A DNA stretch of 10,019 nucleotides from an uncultured Austwickia sp. (GCA_934678955.1 CAKUSI010000124.1:1-10019); one strand, 5' to 3'. Counted from the first letter of the stretch, positions 1-9,919 are shown. Notes: generated by a model not told the origin, from the letters alone. A program made the numbers and translations.

Positions 1-2362
1 CGACCATGACCTCATCGCCCTCGTTGACCGTGAGCGCGCCGACGAGGTCCCCGCCGCGGTCGGAGATCGCGGCGACGCGCACGCCGAGGCCCGCACGCCC
101 CTTCACCGGGTAGTCCGATGCCGGAGTCCGCTTGGCCAGCCCGTTCTCGAACACCACAAACACGTCCGGGTCGACGCCCTCCGGGATCAAACACATCGAC
201 AGCAGGTGGTCACCGTCCCGGAACTTCATCCCTGTGACCCCGCTCGTGGCCCGGCCCATCGGACGGAGCGTGTCGTCGCCCGCGTGGAACCGCAGGCTCT
301 GCCCCCTCCGCGAGACCAGCAGCAGGTCATCCTCGGCGGAGCACACCCGCGCCCCGACCAGCTCGTCGCCGTCACGCAGGTTCACGGCGATGAGGCCGCC
401 GGAGCGTGGCGAGTCGTACTCCGCGAGCCGGGTCTTCTTGACCAGCCCGTCCCGCGTCGCCAACACCAGGTAGGGCGCGACCGCGTAGTCCGGCAGCGCC
501 AGAACGGCCGCGATCCTCTCGTCGGGCAGGAAGGCGAGCAGGTTCGCGACGTGCTGACCCTTCGCGTCGCGGCCGGCCTCCGGCAGCTCGTACGCCTTGA
601 CCCGATAGACCCGCCCGAGGTTGGTGAAGAACAACAACCAGTGGTGGGTCGTGGTGACGAAGAAGTGCTCCACGATGTCGTCGCCGCGCAGCTGGGCGCC
701 GCGGACGCCCTTGCCGCCGCGTCGCTGGGAGCGGTACGAGGTCACGGCCGTCCGCTTGGCGTACCCGCCCCGCGTGATCGTGACCACGACGTCCTCGTCG
801 GGGATCAGGTCCTCCATCGACATGTCGCCGTCGAAGGGGAGGATCTGAGTGCGGCGCTCGTCGCCGAACCGCTCCACGATCTCCGCCAGTTCCTCCGAGA
901 CGATCGACCGCTGGCGCGCCGGCGTCGCGAGGATGTCCTCGTAGTCCGCGATCCGCAGCGCGAGCTCGTCGTGCTCGTCGATGAGCTTCTGGCGCTCGAG
1001 CGCGGCGAGCCGGCGCAGCTGCATGGTGAGGATCGCCTCGGCCTGAACCTCGTCGATGTCGAGCAGCGCCATCAACCCGGTGCGGGCGTCCTCGACCGTC
1101 GGCGAGCGCCGGATCAACGCGATCACCTCGTCGAGCGCGTCGAGCGCCTTCAGAAGCGCCCGCAGGATGTGCATGCGCTCCTGCGCGCGGGCCAGGCGGT
1201 ATTGCGTCCGCCGGACGATGACCTCGATCTGGTGGTCCACCCAGTAGCGCACGAACGCCGAGATCGGCAGCGTCCGCGGCACCCCGTCGACCAGGGCCAG
1301 CATGTTGGCCCCGAACGTGGTCTGCAGCTGGGTGTGCTTGTACAGGTTGTTGAGGACGACCTTGGCCACCGCGTCGCGCTTGAGCACGATGACCAGGCGC
1401 TGCCCGGTGCGCCCCGACGTCTCGTCCTTCACGTCGGCGATGCCGGCGAGGCGACCCTCCTTCGCCAGCTCGGCGATCTTGCGAGCGAGTGCGTCCGGGT
1501 TGACCTGGTACGGCAGCTCGGTCACGACCAGGCAGGTGCGCCCCGAGATCTCCTCCACGACGACTCGAGCGCGCATCACGATCGAGCCGCGCCCGGTGCG
1601 GTATGCGTCCTCGATGCCGCGGCGGCCCATGACGAGGCCCTGGGTGGGGAAGTCCGGGCCCTTGATGATGCGGATGCAGGCCTCGAGGCGCTCTTCGCGG
1701 GTCGCGTCGGGGTGGGCCAGCACCCACTGGGCGGCCTCGGCGACCTCGCGCAGGTTGTGCGGCGGGATCTGGGTCGCCATCCCGACCGCGATCCCGGCGC
1801 TGCCGTTGACCAGCAGGTTCGGGAACCGCGCCGGGAGGACGTCCGGCTCTTGGCTCTTGCCGTCGTAGTTGTCGTGGAAGTCGACGGTGTCCTCATGGAT
1901 GTCCCGCACCATCTCCATGGCGAGCGAGGCCATCCGGCACTCGGTGTAGCGGGCCGCGGCGGCGCCGTCGTCCCCGGCGTTGCCGAAGTTGCCCTGGCCA
2001 TCCACGAGCGGGTACCGCATCACCCACGGCTGCACCAGGCGGGCGAGGGCGTCGTAGATCGCCGAGTCGCCGTGTGGGTGGTACTGAGCCATCACGTCGC
2101 CGACGACGCGGGCGCACTTGTTGAAGCCGCGGTCGGGGCGGAACCCGCCGTCATACATGGCGTAGACGATCCGGCGGTGCACCGGCTTGAGCCCGTCGCG
2201 GACGTCGGGCAGGGCGCGGCTGACGATCACGCTCATCGCGTATTCGATGTAGCTGCGCTGCATCTCGGTCGTCAGGTCGACGGGTTCGACGCGGTCGACG
2301 TCGACGGAGCCTCCGTCATCCCCGGGGTCCGTGGGGTCGATCGGGGTGTGGTCGTCGGTCAC
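1..2362 (-). CDS. gyrA: DNA gyrase subunit A (3' end cut by window edge)
   Basis: GyrA is the DNA cleavage and rejoining subunit of gyrase (A2B2), which puts in negative supercoils using ATP. 787 codons are visible from a GTG at 2360-2362. The family is usually 820-880 residues, so only the last part of the C-terminal beta-pinwheel is missing. The winged-helix region carries [13 protein letters not shown] (residues 92-104), and the catalytic tyrosine is Y139 in ARYTE. The breakage-reunion core and coiled coil run to about residue 500. The GyrA box QRRGGKG, needed for DNA wrapping, is at residues 546-552 (bases 707-727), followed by pinwheel blades. The quinolone-determining residues are S100 and D104 (E. 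coli S83 and D87), the sensitive type. A GAGGG ribosome binding site overlaps the gyrB stop codon, 7 nt before the GTG, so the gene is an operon partner of gyrB and probably translationally coupled. Identification is certain; the GTG start is very likely. Confidence 0.98.
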   Translation of the reverse strand, partial: MTDDHTPIDPTDPGDDGGSVDVDRVEPVDLTTEMQRSYIEYAMSVIVSRALPDVRDGLKPVHRRIVYAMYDGGFRPDRGFNKCARVVGDVMAQYHPHGDSAIYDALARLVQPWVMRYPLVDGQGNFGNAGDDGAAAARYTECRMASLAMEMVRDIHEDTVDFHDNYDGKSQEPDVLPARFPNLLVNGSAGIAVGMATQIPPHNLREVAEAAQWVLAHPDATREERLEACIRIIKGPDFPTQGLVMGRRGIEDAYRTGRGSIVMRARVVVEEISGRTCLVVTELPYQVNPDALARKIAELAKEGRLAGIADVKDETSGRTGQRLVIVLKRDAVAKVVLNNLYKHTQLQTTFGANMLALVDGVPRTLPISAFVRYWVDHQIEVIVRRTQYRLARAQERMHILRALLKALDALDEVIALIRRSPTVEDARTGLMALLDIDEVQAEAILTMQLRRLAALERQKLIDEHDELALRIADYEDILATPARQRSIVSEELAEIVERFGDERRTQILPFDGDMSMEDLIPDEDVVVTITRGGYAKRTAVTSYRSQRRGGKGVRGAQLRGDDIVEHFFVTTTHHWLLFFTNLGRVYRVKAYELPEAGRDAKGQHVANLLAFLPDERIAAVLALPDYAVAPYLVLATRDGLVKKTRLAEYDSPRSGGLIAVNLRDGDELVGARVCSAEDDLLLVSRRGQSLRFHAGDDTLRPMGRATSGVTGMKFRDGDHLLSMCLIPEGVDPDVFVVFENGLAKRTPASDYPVKGRAGLGVRVAAISDRGGDLVGALTVNEGDEVMV

Positions 2363-2372
2363 AGTCGGTCCC

Positions 2373-4802
<2,430 letters not shown>

Positions 4803-4978
4803 CTACGGCGCGCGGACGGTGAGCGCGGCACGAGCGTGATGCACCGGCCGAAAGACCTCGCCTCGGGGAGGCGACTCGAGAACGCTGCGCACGCGTCACG
4901 CGCTTCGCGTCGAGTCGGCCGATCTCGCCGGAGACGGGGAACGGGCTGGATGTGCGACGCTCATCACACATCTCCCTT

Positions 4979-5003
4979 GACCAGGAGGACAGCGCTCCTG
5001 GTC
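4979..5003. promoter_or_regulatory. perfect 9-bp inverted repeat, possible operator
   Basis: GACCAGGAG (4979-4987) and CTCCTGGTC (4995-5003) are exact inverted copies separated by 7 nt. A second small palindrome, GTTAAC, follows at 5004-5009. There is no T-run on either side, so it does not look like an intrinsic terminator. It lies 62 bp before the lipoprotein start codon, where an operator for a dimeric repressor would be expected. No DnaA-box or LexA-type (GAAC-N4-GTTC) core is present. The regulator is unknown. Confidence 0.4.
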
Positions 5004-5065
5004 GTTAACAGTGCGTCCACCGCGACAGAATCTCTTGAGGGCGAGAATAGCCAACCAGGACGTGC

Positions 5066-5824
5066 ATGCCCGGTCCTCGGTCGCGTAGCGTTCGCCCTAT
5101 GGCCCCCTCCTCAGGCCGTCCCGGCCGGGCCGTGCCGGGTCGCGGCGCTCGGCGATGCGCGCTGGTCGCTGCGCTGCTCGTCGCGAGCCTGGGGTTGGCC
5201 GGGTGCCAGGGAGACGACGGCATCGCACCAGCGGGTCCAGCGACGGGCGCGGTGCCGAGCTCGAGCGTGACGCCGACGAATTTCACGGTGCCCGCAGCGC
5301 CCGCTCCCCCCGGCACTCAGGTCGTCACGGACGGTCAACGCGGCGTGGTTTTCGCGCTGCCGCAGGATTTCACGGCGGCGGACTTCACGGTGATCCTGTC
5401 GGATCCCCAGAAGAAGGCGGAGATGAACCGCCTGTTCACCGAGTTGGGTCTGACCCCTGGGATTCTGGATGAGCTGGCCCAGCAGGTCAGCTTCGCGGCG
5501 TTCGCCCAGCCGAGCGCATCGGGCAGCGACACGGTGAGCATCAGCCGCCCGAGCCTGCCGCGGTTCATCACCAGCGAGGAGATCACCGGCCAACTGGCCA
5601 CGTTCCCGCAGATCCGGGTGGGCGACACCGACAGCGTGGCCACCTCGCTGGGCGAGGCCCGACGCACCCCGTACTCCTACACCTTGAAGTCCATCCCGCT
5701 CTCCGGTGAGTTCTTGCAGATTCCTTCGCAGGCCGGGATCACTCAGGCCATCGTGACCTCCCCGACCCAGCGCACGGCCGCCGCGATCGCCGACACAATC
5801 CTGGCCACCTGGTCCACCCGCTGA
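5066..5824 (+). CDS. putative secreted lipoprotein of unknown function
   Basis: A 252-residue protein I cannot assign to a family. The start is ATG 5066 because AGGA at 5057-5060 sits 5 nt upstream; the next in-frame ATG (5099) has no such site. An arginine-rich N-terminus is followed by a hydrophobic stretch (about 31-44) and the lipobox LAGC with C47 as the lipidated cysteine, so it is likely anchored on the outer face of the cytoplasmic membrane. A low-complexity Pro/Ala/Thr/Ser linker (about 48-85) leads to a folded domain (about 86-252) ending AIADTILATWSTR. The short C-terminal domain suggests one of the small actinobacterial Lpq-type lipoproteins, but that is only an impression of length and layout. 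It is convergent with dciA and divergent from gyrB. It breaks the usual dciA-gyrB adjacency and is transcribed against the replication fork. Confidence 0.8.
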   Translation: MPGPRSRSVRPMAPSSGRPGRAVPGRGARRCALVAALLVASLGLAGCQGDDGIAPAGPATGAVPSSSVTPTNFTVPAAPAPPGTQVVTDGQRGVVFALPQDFTAADFTVILSDPQKKAEMNRLFTELGLTPGILDELAQQVSFAAFAQPSASGSDTVSISRPSLPRFITSEEITGQLATFPQIRVGDTDSVATSLGEARRTPYSYTLKSIPLSGEFLQIPSQAGITQAIVTSPTQRTAAAIADTILATWSTR

Positions 5825-5847
5825 CGCGGGCCGTCCCGGGCCGATGA

Positions 5848-5883
5848 GCGCGGGCATCCCCTGCGAGGGTGGAGCCCCCGCGC
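5848..5883. terminator. candidate bidirectional terminator hairpin
   Basis: GCGCGGG (5848-5854) pairs exactly with CCCGCGC (5877-5883) across a 22-nt loop that itself contains a CCC/GGG pair. It sits in the 105-bp gap between the converging lipoprotein gene and dciA, where terminators for both are expected. There is no U-tract on either strand, which is common in high-GC actinobacteria but leaves the call weak. Confidence 0.3.
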
Positions 5884-5929
5884 GATACCGGTGCCGCGCT
5901 GCATACCGTCAGGTCGGCGCAGCGAAGAC

Positions 5930-6514
5930 TCACCCGTAGGTGTCCCGCGGCCCGCGCCCACCCGGCGCGCTCCGCCGCCCGCGTCGCCAGCTCGGCGCCG
6001 AGGGGTTGAGCACCTGCAACTCCGTCACGACGCCCTCGCCCGCCTCCGCGGAGATCCTGGCAAGGATGCTGTCGGATAGGAGGCGAAGGTTGGTGGCCCA
6101 CGCGGTGCTGTCCGCCTGTACGGTGAGCACCCCATCCTCGAACGTCCGCGGGACCACGTGTTGCGCGACCTCGGCCCCCACGGTCGCGGACCACCGGGCG
6201 ATCACGGCACCGACCGCGACGTCGTCCCGCCAGCCCCGATCCACCACGAGCCGGTCGAGCTGATCGCCCAGCGGGACCGGATCTCTCCCGTCCTGGTGCG
6301 ACGAGCTATAGACCGCCTCCCCGCGCCGCCGTGCCTCTCGGGACCGGCCGGGGGCGGTGCCAGGCCGGAGCCCGCGGTTGCGCGCGGCCGCGCGCGCCCG
6401 GGCCAGCGCAGCGGCCGCCGACAGGTCGAGGCGGCCCTTCTGATCGTCGTGGCTCTCCGATTCCTCGTGAGCAGACTCCCCGTGCCCCGAGAGGCCGCCT
6501 TCCTCGTCAGGCAT
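5930..6514 (-). CDS. dciA: DciA family helicase-loading protein (DUF721)
   Basis: A 194-residue protein of the DciA/DUF721 family, the ancestral partner that helps load the DnaB helicase in bacteria lacking DnaC or DnaI loaders. The first 80 residues are charged and probably disordered. The conserved KH-like core runs from about 84 to 170 and shows the family pattern: RGW (94-96), a helix with [15 protein letters not shown] (106-120), then a strand [17 protein letters not shown] (127-143) and a helix [11 protein letters not shown] basic tail rich in Arg and Gly follows. The ATG overlaps the recF stop by 8 nt (ATGCCTGA), showing translational coupling. The position directly after recF is the normal actinobacterial one. 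The family assignment rests on this pattern and on synteny. Confidence 0.9.
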   Translation of the reverse strand: MPDEEGGLSGHGESAHEESESHDDQKGRLDLSAAAALARARAAARNRGLRPGTAPGRSREARRRGEAVYSSSHQDGRDPVPLGDQLDRLVVDRGWRDDVAVGAVIARWSATVGAEVAQHVVPRTFEDGVLTVQADSTAWATNLRLLSDSILARISAEAGEGVVTELQVLNPSAPSWRRGRRSAPGGRGPRDTYG

Positions 6515-7727
6515 CGCTACCTCCTTCCGGCCCCACCCGGCCGTCGGCGACGCGCAGCGTCTGACCCGCGAGCGTCGACGGGACGTCGTCGTGGACGGCC
6601 GCGGTGATGACGACCTGCTCGGCGTCGGCGATCAAGGACGCCAGCCGCCCTCGTCGCCCCTCGTCGAGTTCGGCGAACACATCGTCCAGCATCAACACCG
6701 GATCCTGGCGCAGATCCCGGCGCAGCAGCTGGAACGCCGCCAAACGCAATCCCAGCGCGAGGCTCCAGGACTCCCCGTGGCTGGCGTAACCGCGGGCGGG
6801 CAGTTCGCCGAGGGACAGAAGGACCTCGTCGCGGTGCGGACCCACGAGCGTCACCCCCCGCTCGAGCTCCTCGCGCCGTCGGCTTGCGATCGCGGCATGG
6901 AGCTGCGCATGGAGCTCCTCGTGCTCCGGCACCTCCCCCGCCGCGATCCGCTCCGCCGCGTCCTCCCCGAGCGATGTCCGGTAGACGGCTCCGGCCTGCG
7001 CGGATTCGTCGCTGACGACCTCATACGCCTCCGTCAGGAACGGCCGCAGGTCGCGCAGCAGCCGCAGCCGGGCATAGAGGAGCTGTGCCCCGACGGTCGC
7101 CAGCTGGTCGTTCCACACCTCCAAAGTGTGCGCCGCGAGGGCCTCCTCTTCCCCGAACCCTGCAGGGTCCGGGGCACGCACCCCGCGCCGCGCGCCCCGG
7201 CGCTCTCCGCGCAGCTGGGGGGCGGCGGACTTCAGGAGGGCGTTGCGCTGACGGACGATCCGGTCGTAGTCGGCCCGCACGCCCGCCCAGCGGGGCTGAC
7301 GCGCCACCAGGAGTTCGTCGAGGAACCGTCGCCGCTCCGAGGGGTCCCCCTTGACCAGCGCGAGATCCTCCGGAGCGAACAGGACGGCCCGCAGCGTGCC
7401 GAGCAACTCCCGCGGCCGCGGCAGCGGCGAGCGGTTGAGACGCGCCTTGTTGGCCCGTCCCGGAAGGATCTCCAGCTCAGCGAGCGTCCGCCGCCCGTGC
7501 TGCTCGATCGCGGCACCCAGCAGGGCGCGCTCCGCCCCCATCCGGACGAGCGGGGCGTCCTGCGCGACCCGATGCGAGGAGAGAGTGGCGAGGTAACCGA
7601 CCGCCTCCACGAGGTTCGTCTTGCCCTGGCCGTTGCTGCCCAGCAGGGTCGTGGGGCCAGGGCCGAGCGGTACCTGCGCCTGCTCGTAGCTGCGGAAGTC
7701 CACCACGGATAGGTGCGCGACGTGCAC
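6507..7727 (-). CDS. recF: DNA replication and repair protein RecF
   Basis: RecF is an SMC/ABC-like ATPase that binds gapped DNA and, with RecO and RecR, places RecA at stalled forks. It has 406 residues from a GTG at 7725-7727. The Walker A motif is GSNGQGKT (30-37). The ABC signature is SHGES (316-320, in [16 protein letters not shown]). Walker B is PVLMLDDVF (343-351) with ELDEGRR after it, and the D-loop and H-switch region continues to [10 protein letters not shown]. An Arg-rich segment (about 165-195) in the lid arm is poorly conserved. The length is slightly above the 360-400 usual for the family. The start lies 27 nt after the dnaN stop with only a weak ribosome binding site, so it probably depends on the dnaN transcript. 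The gnd gene that often sits between dnaN and recF in actinobacteria is absent. Confidence 0.97.
   Translation of the reverse strand: MHVAHLSVVDFRSYEQAQVPLGPGPTTLLGSNGQGKTNLVEAVGYLATLSSHRVAQDAPLVRMGAERALLGAAIEQHGRRTLAELEILPGRANKARLNRSPLPRPRELLGTLRAVLFAPEDLALVKGDPSERRRFLDELLVARQPRWAGVRADYDRIVRQRNALLKSAAPQLRGERRGARRGVRAPDPAGFGEEEALAAHTLEVWNDQLATVGAQLLYARLRLLRDLRPFLTEAYEVVSDESAQAGAVYRTSLGEDAAERIAAGEVPEHEELHAQLHAAIASRRREELERGVTLVGPHRDEVLLSLGELPARGYASHGESWSLALGLRLAAFQLLRRDLRQDPVLMLDDVFAELDEGRRGRLASLIADAEQVVITAAVHDDVPSTLAGQTLRVADGRVGPEGGSDA
6519..6526 (-). promoter_or_regulatory. full-consensus ribosome binding site of dciA
   Basis: The minus strand reads AAGGAGGT, an 8-base match to the anti-Shine-Dalgarno sequence, 4 nt from the dciA ATG at 6512-6514 and inside the end of recF. 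It is far stronger than the sites before recF or dnaN, and it fixes the dciA start. Confidence 0.8.
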
Positions 7728-7754
7728 GAAGCCGGCCTGGTCAGGGCCCGGCGG

Positions 7755-8888
7755 TCAGCCGGAGAAGCGGATCGGCATCAAGACGTAGCGGTATGTCGGG
7801 TCTCCGTCGGTCTCGGCCTCGCGCTGGCCGGACAGCACCGCCGGGCGGCTGCTCTGCGTGAACGACAGGCGGGTGAACTCCGTCCCCGTCGCGTGCAGCC
7901 CGTCGAGGAGGTAGTGCGGATTGAAAGCAATCTCCAGATCCGGGCCGGTCAGCGTGCACTCGACCTCCTCGAAGGCCTGCGCGTCGTCCCCCGCGCCCGC
8001 GTCGATCGCGACCTGTCCCTGCGTGAACCGCATCCGCACCGGCGTGTTGCGGTCCGCGACGAGCGCCACCCGCTTCACCGCCTCGACCAGGGCTGACGTG
8101 AGCGCGACGGCCTCGGTGTCGACCGAGGTCGGGAAGATCGAGGTCACCCGCGGGTACTCGCCGTCGAGCAGCCGGCTCGTGGTGCGCCGCTGCCCCGCCT
8201 CGAAACCGACAAGGCCGTCGCCACCGGCCGCGTCGCCCAGCGCGATGTCGACCGACGCGCTAGCTCCCAGCGCCTTCGCGGTGTCGGCGAGCGTTCTCGC
8301 CGGGATGAGCAGCATGGCCTCGACATCGCCGTCGCGGGGCTCCCACTCCAGCTCTCGTATGGCCAGCCGGTAGCGGTCGGTGGCCAGCAGGGTCATCCGT
8401 GACCCGTCGATCTCCACGCGGACACCGGTGAGGATGGGGAGCGTGTCGCTGCGATCCGCCGCGATCGCCACCTGCGCGACTGCCTGGGTGAAGACGTCAC
8501 CGGCCACGGAACCGGACGGCTCCGGCGAGATGGGCAGGCTCGGGTACTCCTCGCTCGGCATGCGCAGCAGGCTGAACTGGCTCGAGCCGCAGGTCAGCTG
8601 AACCTTGGCGCCCTCCGTGCCGACCTCGATGGGCCGGTCCGGGAGGTTGCGGCAGATGTCGGCGAGCAGGCGACCGAGCACGAGGACGGTGCCGCCCTCG
8701 GACACGTCGGCCGGCACGGTGATCCGCGCCGAGGTCTCGTAGTCGAACGCCGACAGGGTGAGGGTGCCATCGTCGTCGGCCTCCATGAGGACGCCTGCCA
8801 GGACGGGTACGGGAGGCCTGTTCGGCAACCCTCGAGCGGCCCAGGTGACGGCGTCCGCGAGGACATCGCGTTCCACACGGAACTTCAC
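7755..8888 (-). CDS. dnaN: DNA polymerase III beta subunit (sliding clamp)
   Basis: DnaN forms the ring-shaped dimer that holds polymerase III on DNA and docks many repair proteins. It has 377 residues from the GTG at 8886-8888. This start is chosen because VKFRVERDVLADAV is the standard actinobacterial N-terminus, while the in-frame extension up to 8972 is arginine-rich and overlaps the candidate promoter. The three clamp domains follow in order. Landmarks are PVPVLAGVL and the GGTVLVLGRLLADI segment in domain 1, LPILTGVRVE and ATDRYRLAIRELEW in domain 2, and VALVADRNTPVRMRF with the C-terminal YRYVLMPIRFSG in domain 3. The M-P-hydrophobic-R end of the clamp, part of the partner-binding pocket, is intact. 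It heads the dnaN-recF-dciA operon. Confidence 0.98.
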   Translation of the reverse strand: MKFRVERDVLADAVTWAARGLPNRPPVPVLAGVLMEADDDGTLTLSAFDYETSARITVPADVSEGGTVLVLGRLLADICRNLPDRPIEVGTEGAKVQLTCGSSQFSLLRMPSEEYPSLPISPEPSGSVAGDVFTQAVAQVAIAADRSDTLPILTGVRVEIDGSRMTLLATDRYRLAIRELEWEPRDGDVEAMLLIPARTLADTAKALGASASVDIALGDAAGGDGLVGFEAGQRRTTSRLLDGEYPRVTSIFPTSVDTEAVALTSALVEAVKRVALVADRNTPVRMRFTQGQVAIDAGAGDDAQAFEEVECTLTGPDLEIAFNPHYLLDGLHATGTEFTRLSFTQSSRPAVLSGQREAETDGDPTYRYVLMPIRFSG

Positions 8889-8958
8889 AAGGCATCCGCC
8901 CCTTCGTCGTCTCGCGGCCCCCGGGGACTGTCTCCCGAGTCGTGCGGCCCCGGAAGGA

Positions 8959-8988
8959 ACTGTAATCGGCACGGCGCCAGAACGTCAC
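8959..8988 (-). promoter_or_regulatory. candidate dnaN promoter
   Basis: On the minus strand GTGACG (8983-8988, 4 of 6 matches to TTGACA) and TACAGT (8959-8964, fits TAnnnT) are separated by 18 nt. Transcription would start near 8952, giving a leader of about 64 nt before the dnaN GTG. The place is sensible, just downstream of the origin, but no experimental support can be seen. Confidence 0.45.
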
Positions 8989-9017
8989 AGCGACGCCGCG
9001 AAGCCCCGTCCCGAGCA

Positions 9018-9031
9018 GGCAGGCTCCTGCC
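9018..9031. other. short GC-rich hairpin upstream of dnaN promoter
   Basis: GGCAGG (9018-9023) and CCTGCC (9026-9031) are exact inverted copies with a 2-nt centre. It lies between the AT-enriched patch and the candidate dnaN promoter. It could stop transcripts entering from oriC or from dnaA, but no U-tract follows. Confidence 0.3.
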
Positions 9032-9136
9032 GAGCCGGACCTCTTCTCGGATCCGCTCAGGTCTTGCTACCAGCCGCCGATGAGGGAGACGACAGGCCGG
9101 GCATGGGCGCGTTCCACAGCGTCCGTACTCGGGGCG

Positions 9137-9205
9137 GAACCTTTTGGAATCTCGTTCATCATCGTCATAGCGCTTGTGGACGCTGGGGAAAATTGGTGAA
9201 TCTGC
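9137..9205. other. candidate DNA unwinding element
   Basis: By my count 24 of the 44 bases at 9137-9180 are A or T, and GAAAATTGGTGAAT follows at 9188-9201. The surrounding DNA is about 70% GC, so this is the most easily melted patch in the origin, and it borders the left DnaA-box cluster. No run of 13-mers of the enterobacterial type is present. Confidence 0.35.
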
Positions 9206-9370
9206 TGGTCAGCGTAGTGATGCGGACGTGGATGAAGGTGTGGATGGAAGCGTGCCAGCTCCTCGAGCGCTGTGGAATCTCGGACGTGGTCCCCAGGCGA
9301 TGGCGCGTTCTCCACGCGTCCTCCACGAGCGCGTCGCAGGTTGTCCCCGTGTTTCGTGGTGTTGTCCACG
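9175..9370. promoter_or_regulatory. left DnaA-box cluster
   Basis: Boxes, with mismatches to TT(G/A)TCCACA: 9175-9183 minus GCGTCCACA (2), 9227-9235 minus TCATCCACG (2), 9239-9247 minus CCATCCACA (2), 9308-9316 plus TTCTCCACG (2), 9341-9349 plus TTGTCCCCG (2), and 9362-9370 plus TTGTCCACG (1). Weaker relatives are at 9271-9279 and 9319-9327. The boxes left of 9250 point one way and those right of 9300 the other. Most are low-affinity by sequence. Confidence 0.75.
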
Positions 9371-9402
9371 GGGATGGCGCTCGTCGGCGCGACCCCTTCG
9401 TG

Positions 9403-9497
9403 GTTTTTGGCCTGGGGTTTCTGGCGCCTGAGGTTTCTGGCGCCTGAGGTTTCTGGCGCCTGAGGTTTCTGGCGCCTGAGGTTTCTGGCGTCTGGGG
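9403..9497. repeat. 16-bp tandem repeat array in oriC
   Basis: The unit TTTCTGGCGCCTGAGG is present in four exact head-to-tail copies (9418-9433, 9434-9449, 9450-9465, 9466-9481). A fifth copy with two changes (9482-9497) follows, and a degenerate copy precedes the array (9403-9417). There are no spacers, so it is not a CRISPR array. A 16-bp period is not a multiple of three, which argues against coding. Each unit contains the palindrome GGCGCC. Confidence 0.95.
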
Positions 9498-9522
9498 TGA
9501 CGGGGCGTGGGGCTGCTGCGGG
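9494..9522 (+). other. canonical G-quadruplex motif
   Basis: Four G-runs on the plus strand: GGGG (9494-9497), GGGG (9502-9505), GGGG (9509-9512) and GGG (9520-9522), with loops of 4, 3 and 7 nt. This meets the usual G3+N1-7 rule. It begins in the last 16-bp repeat and lies between the two DnaA-box clusters. Folding is predicted, not shown. Confidence 0.6.
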
Positions 9523-9546
9523 TGTGGTTACGGAGCGTGGCTTGGG

Positions 9547-9636
9547 GTTCGGCACCTGAGGGTTCTGTGCGGTGAGGTTCCCCGCGGTGAGACTTCGTGC
9601 GGTGAGGTTGGCTGCCGTGAGACTCCCTGCCGTGAC
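9547..9636. repeat. degenerate 15-bp tandem repeat array in oriC
   Basis: Six head-to-tail 15-mers at 9547, 9562, 9577, 9592, 9607 and 9622, with an approximate consensus GTTCCGTGCGGTGAG; the TGAG end is nearly invariant. The first copy, GTTCGGCACCTGAGG, closely resembles the 16-bp unit next door, so the two arrays probably share an origin. The array stops 6 bp before the right DnaA-box cluster. Confidence 0.8.
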
Positions 9637-9642
9637 GGGTGG

Positions 9643-9763
9643 TTCTCCACAGGCTTTTCCACAGCTGTGTACGACATTGCTGCACGTCGCCGGAGTGAAG
9701 GGTGCCCTTGCGTGCACCGCATGATGCCGTGAGATCCACAGATGTGGATAGGGTTGTGGACAA
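9643..9763. promoter_or_regulatory. right DnaA-box cluster with the perfect box
   Basis: Boxes: 9643-9651 plus TTCTCCACA (1 mismatch), 9655-9663 plus TTTTCCACA (1), 9732-9740 plus AGATCCACA (2), 9743-9751 minus CTATCCACA (1), and 9755-9763 minus TTGTCCACA (perfect). This is the strongest cluster in the window and probably where DnaA nucleates. The first two boxes and the last two boxes are each 12 bp apart, start to start. Confidence 0.85.
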
Positions 9764-9857
9764 ACGTCCCAGACAGCTGCCCGATGAATGCGTTGGCGGC
9801 CTTCGGGCGTACGCGAGCCCTACACCGACACTGCTGTACCGGTGCTGTGGCCACTGC

Positions 9858-9905
9858 CTTGACCTCGGTCTTGAGCACTGTCTTGACCTCGGCCTTGACC
9901 TCGGC
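9858..9905. repeat. 12-bp tandem repeats right of the DnaA boxes
   Basis: Four consecutive 12-mers: CTTGACCTCGGT (9858-9869), CTTGAGCACTGT (9870-9881), CTTGACCTCGGC (9882-9893) and CTTGACCTCGGC (9894-9905). The last two are identical and the second is diverged. The unit is unrelated to the other two arrays. Its role is unknown. Confidence 0.85.
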
Positions 9906-9919
9906 ATCGGCGGCTTCCT

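Noticed and set aside
9403..9497. possible CRISPR array
   Set aside because: Units are 16 bp, directly adjacent with no unique spacers, and no cas gene is near.
9067..9717. minus-strand frame containing LTAxN five-residue repeats that resemble pentapeptide-repeat proteins
   Set aside because: The five-residue period is the translation of the 15-bp DNA repeat. The frame also runs through the 16-bp array and DnaA boxes, lacks a ribosome binding site and has only a few units.
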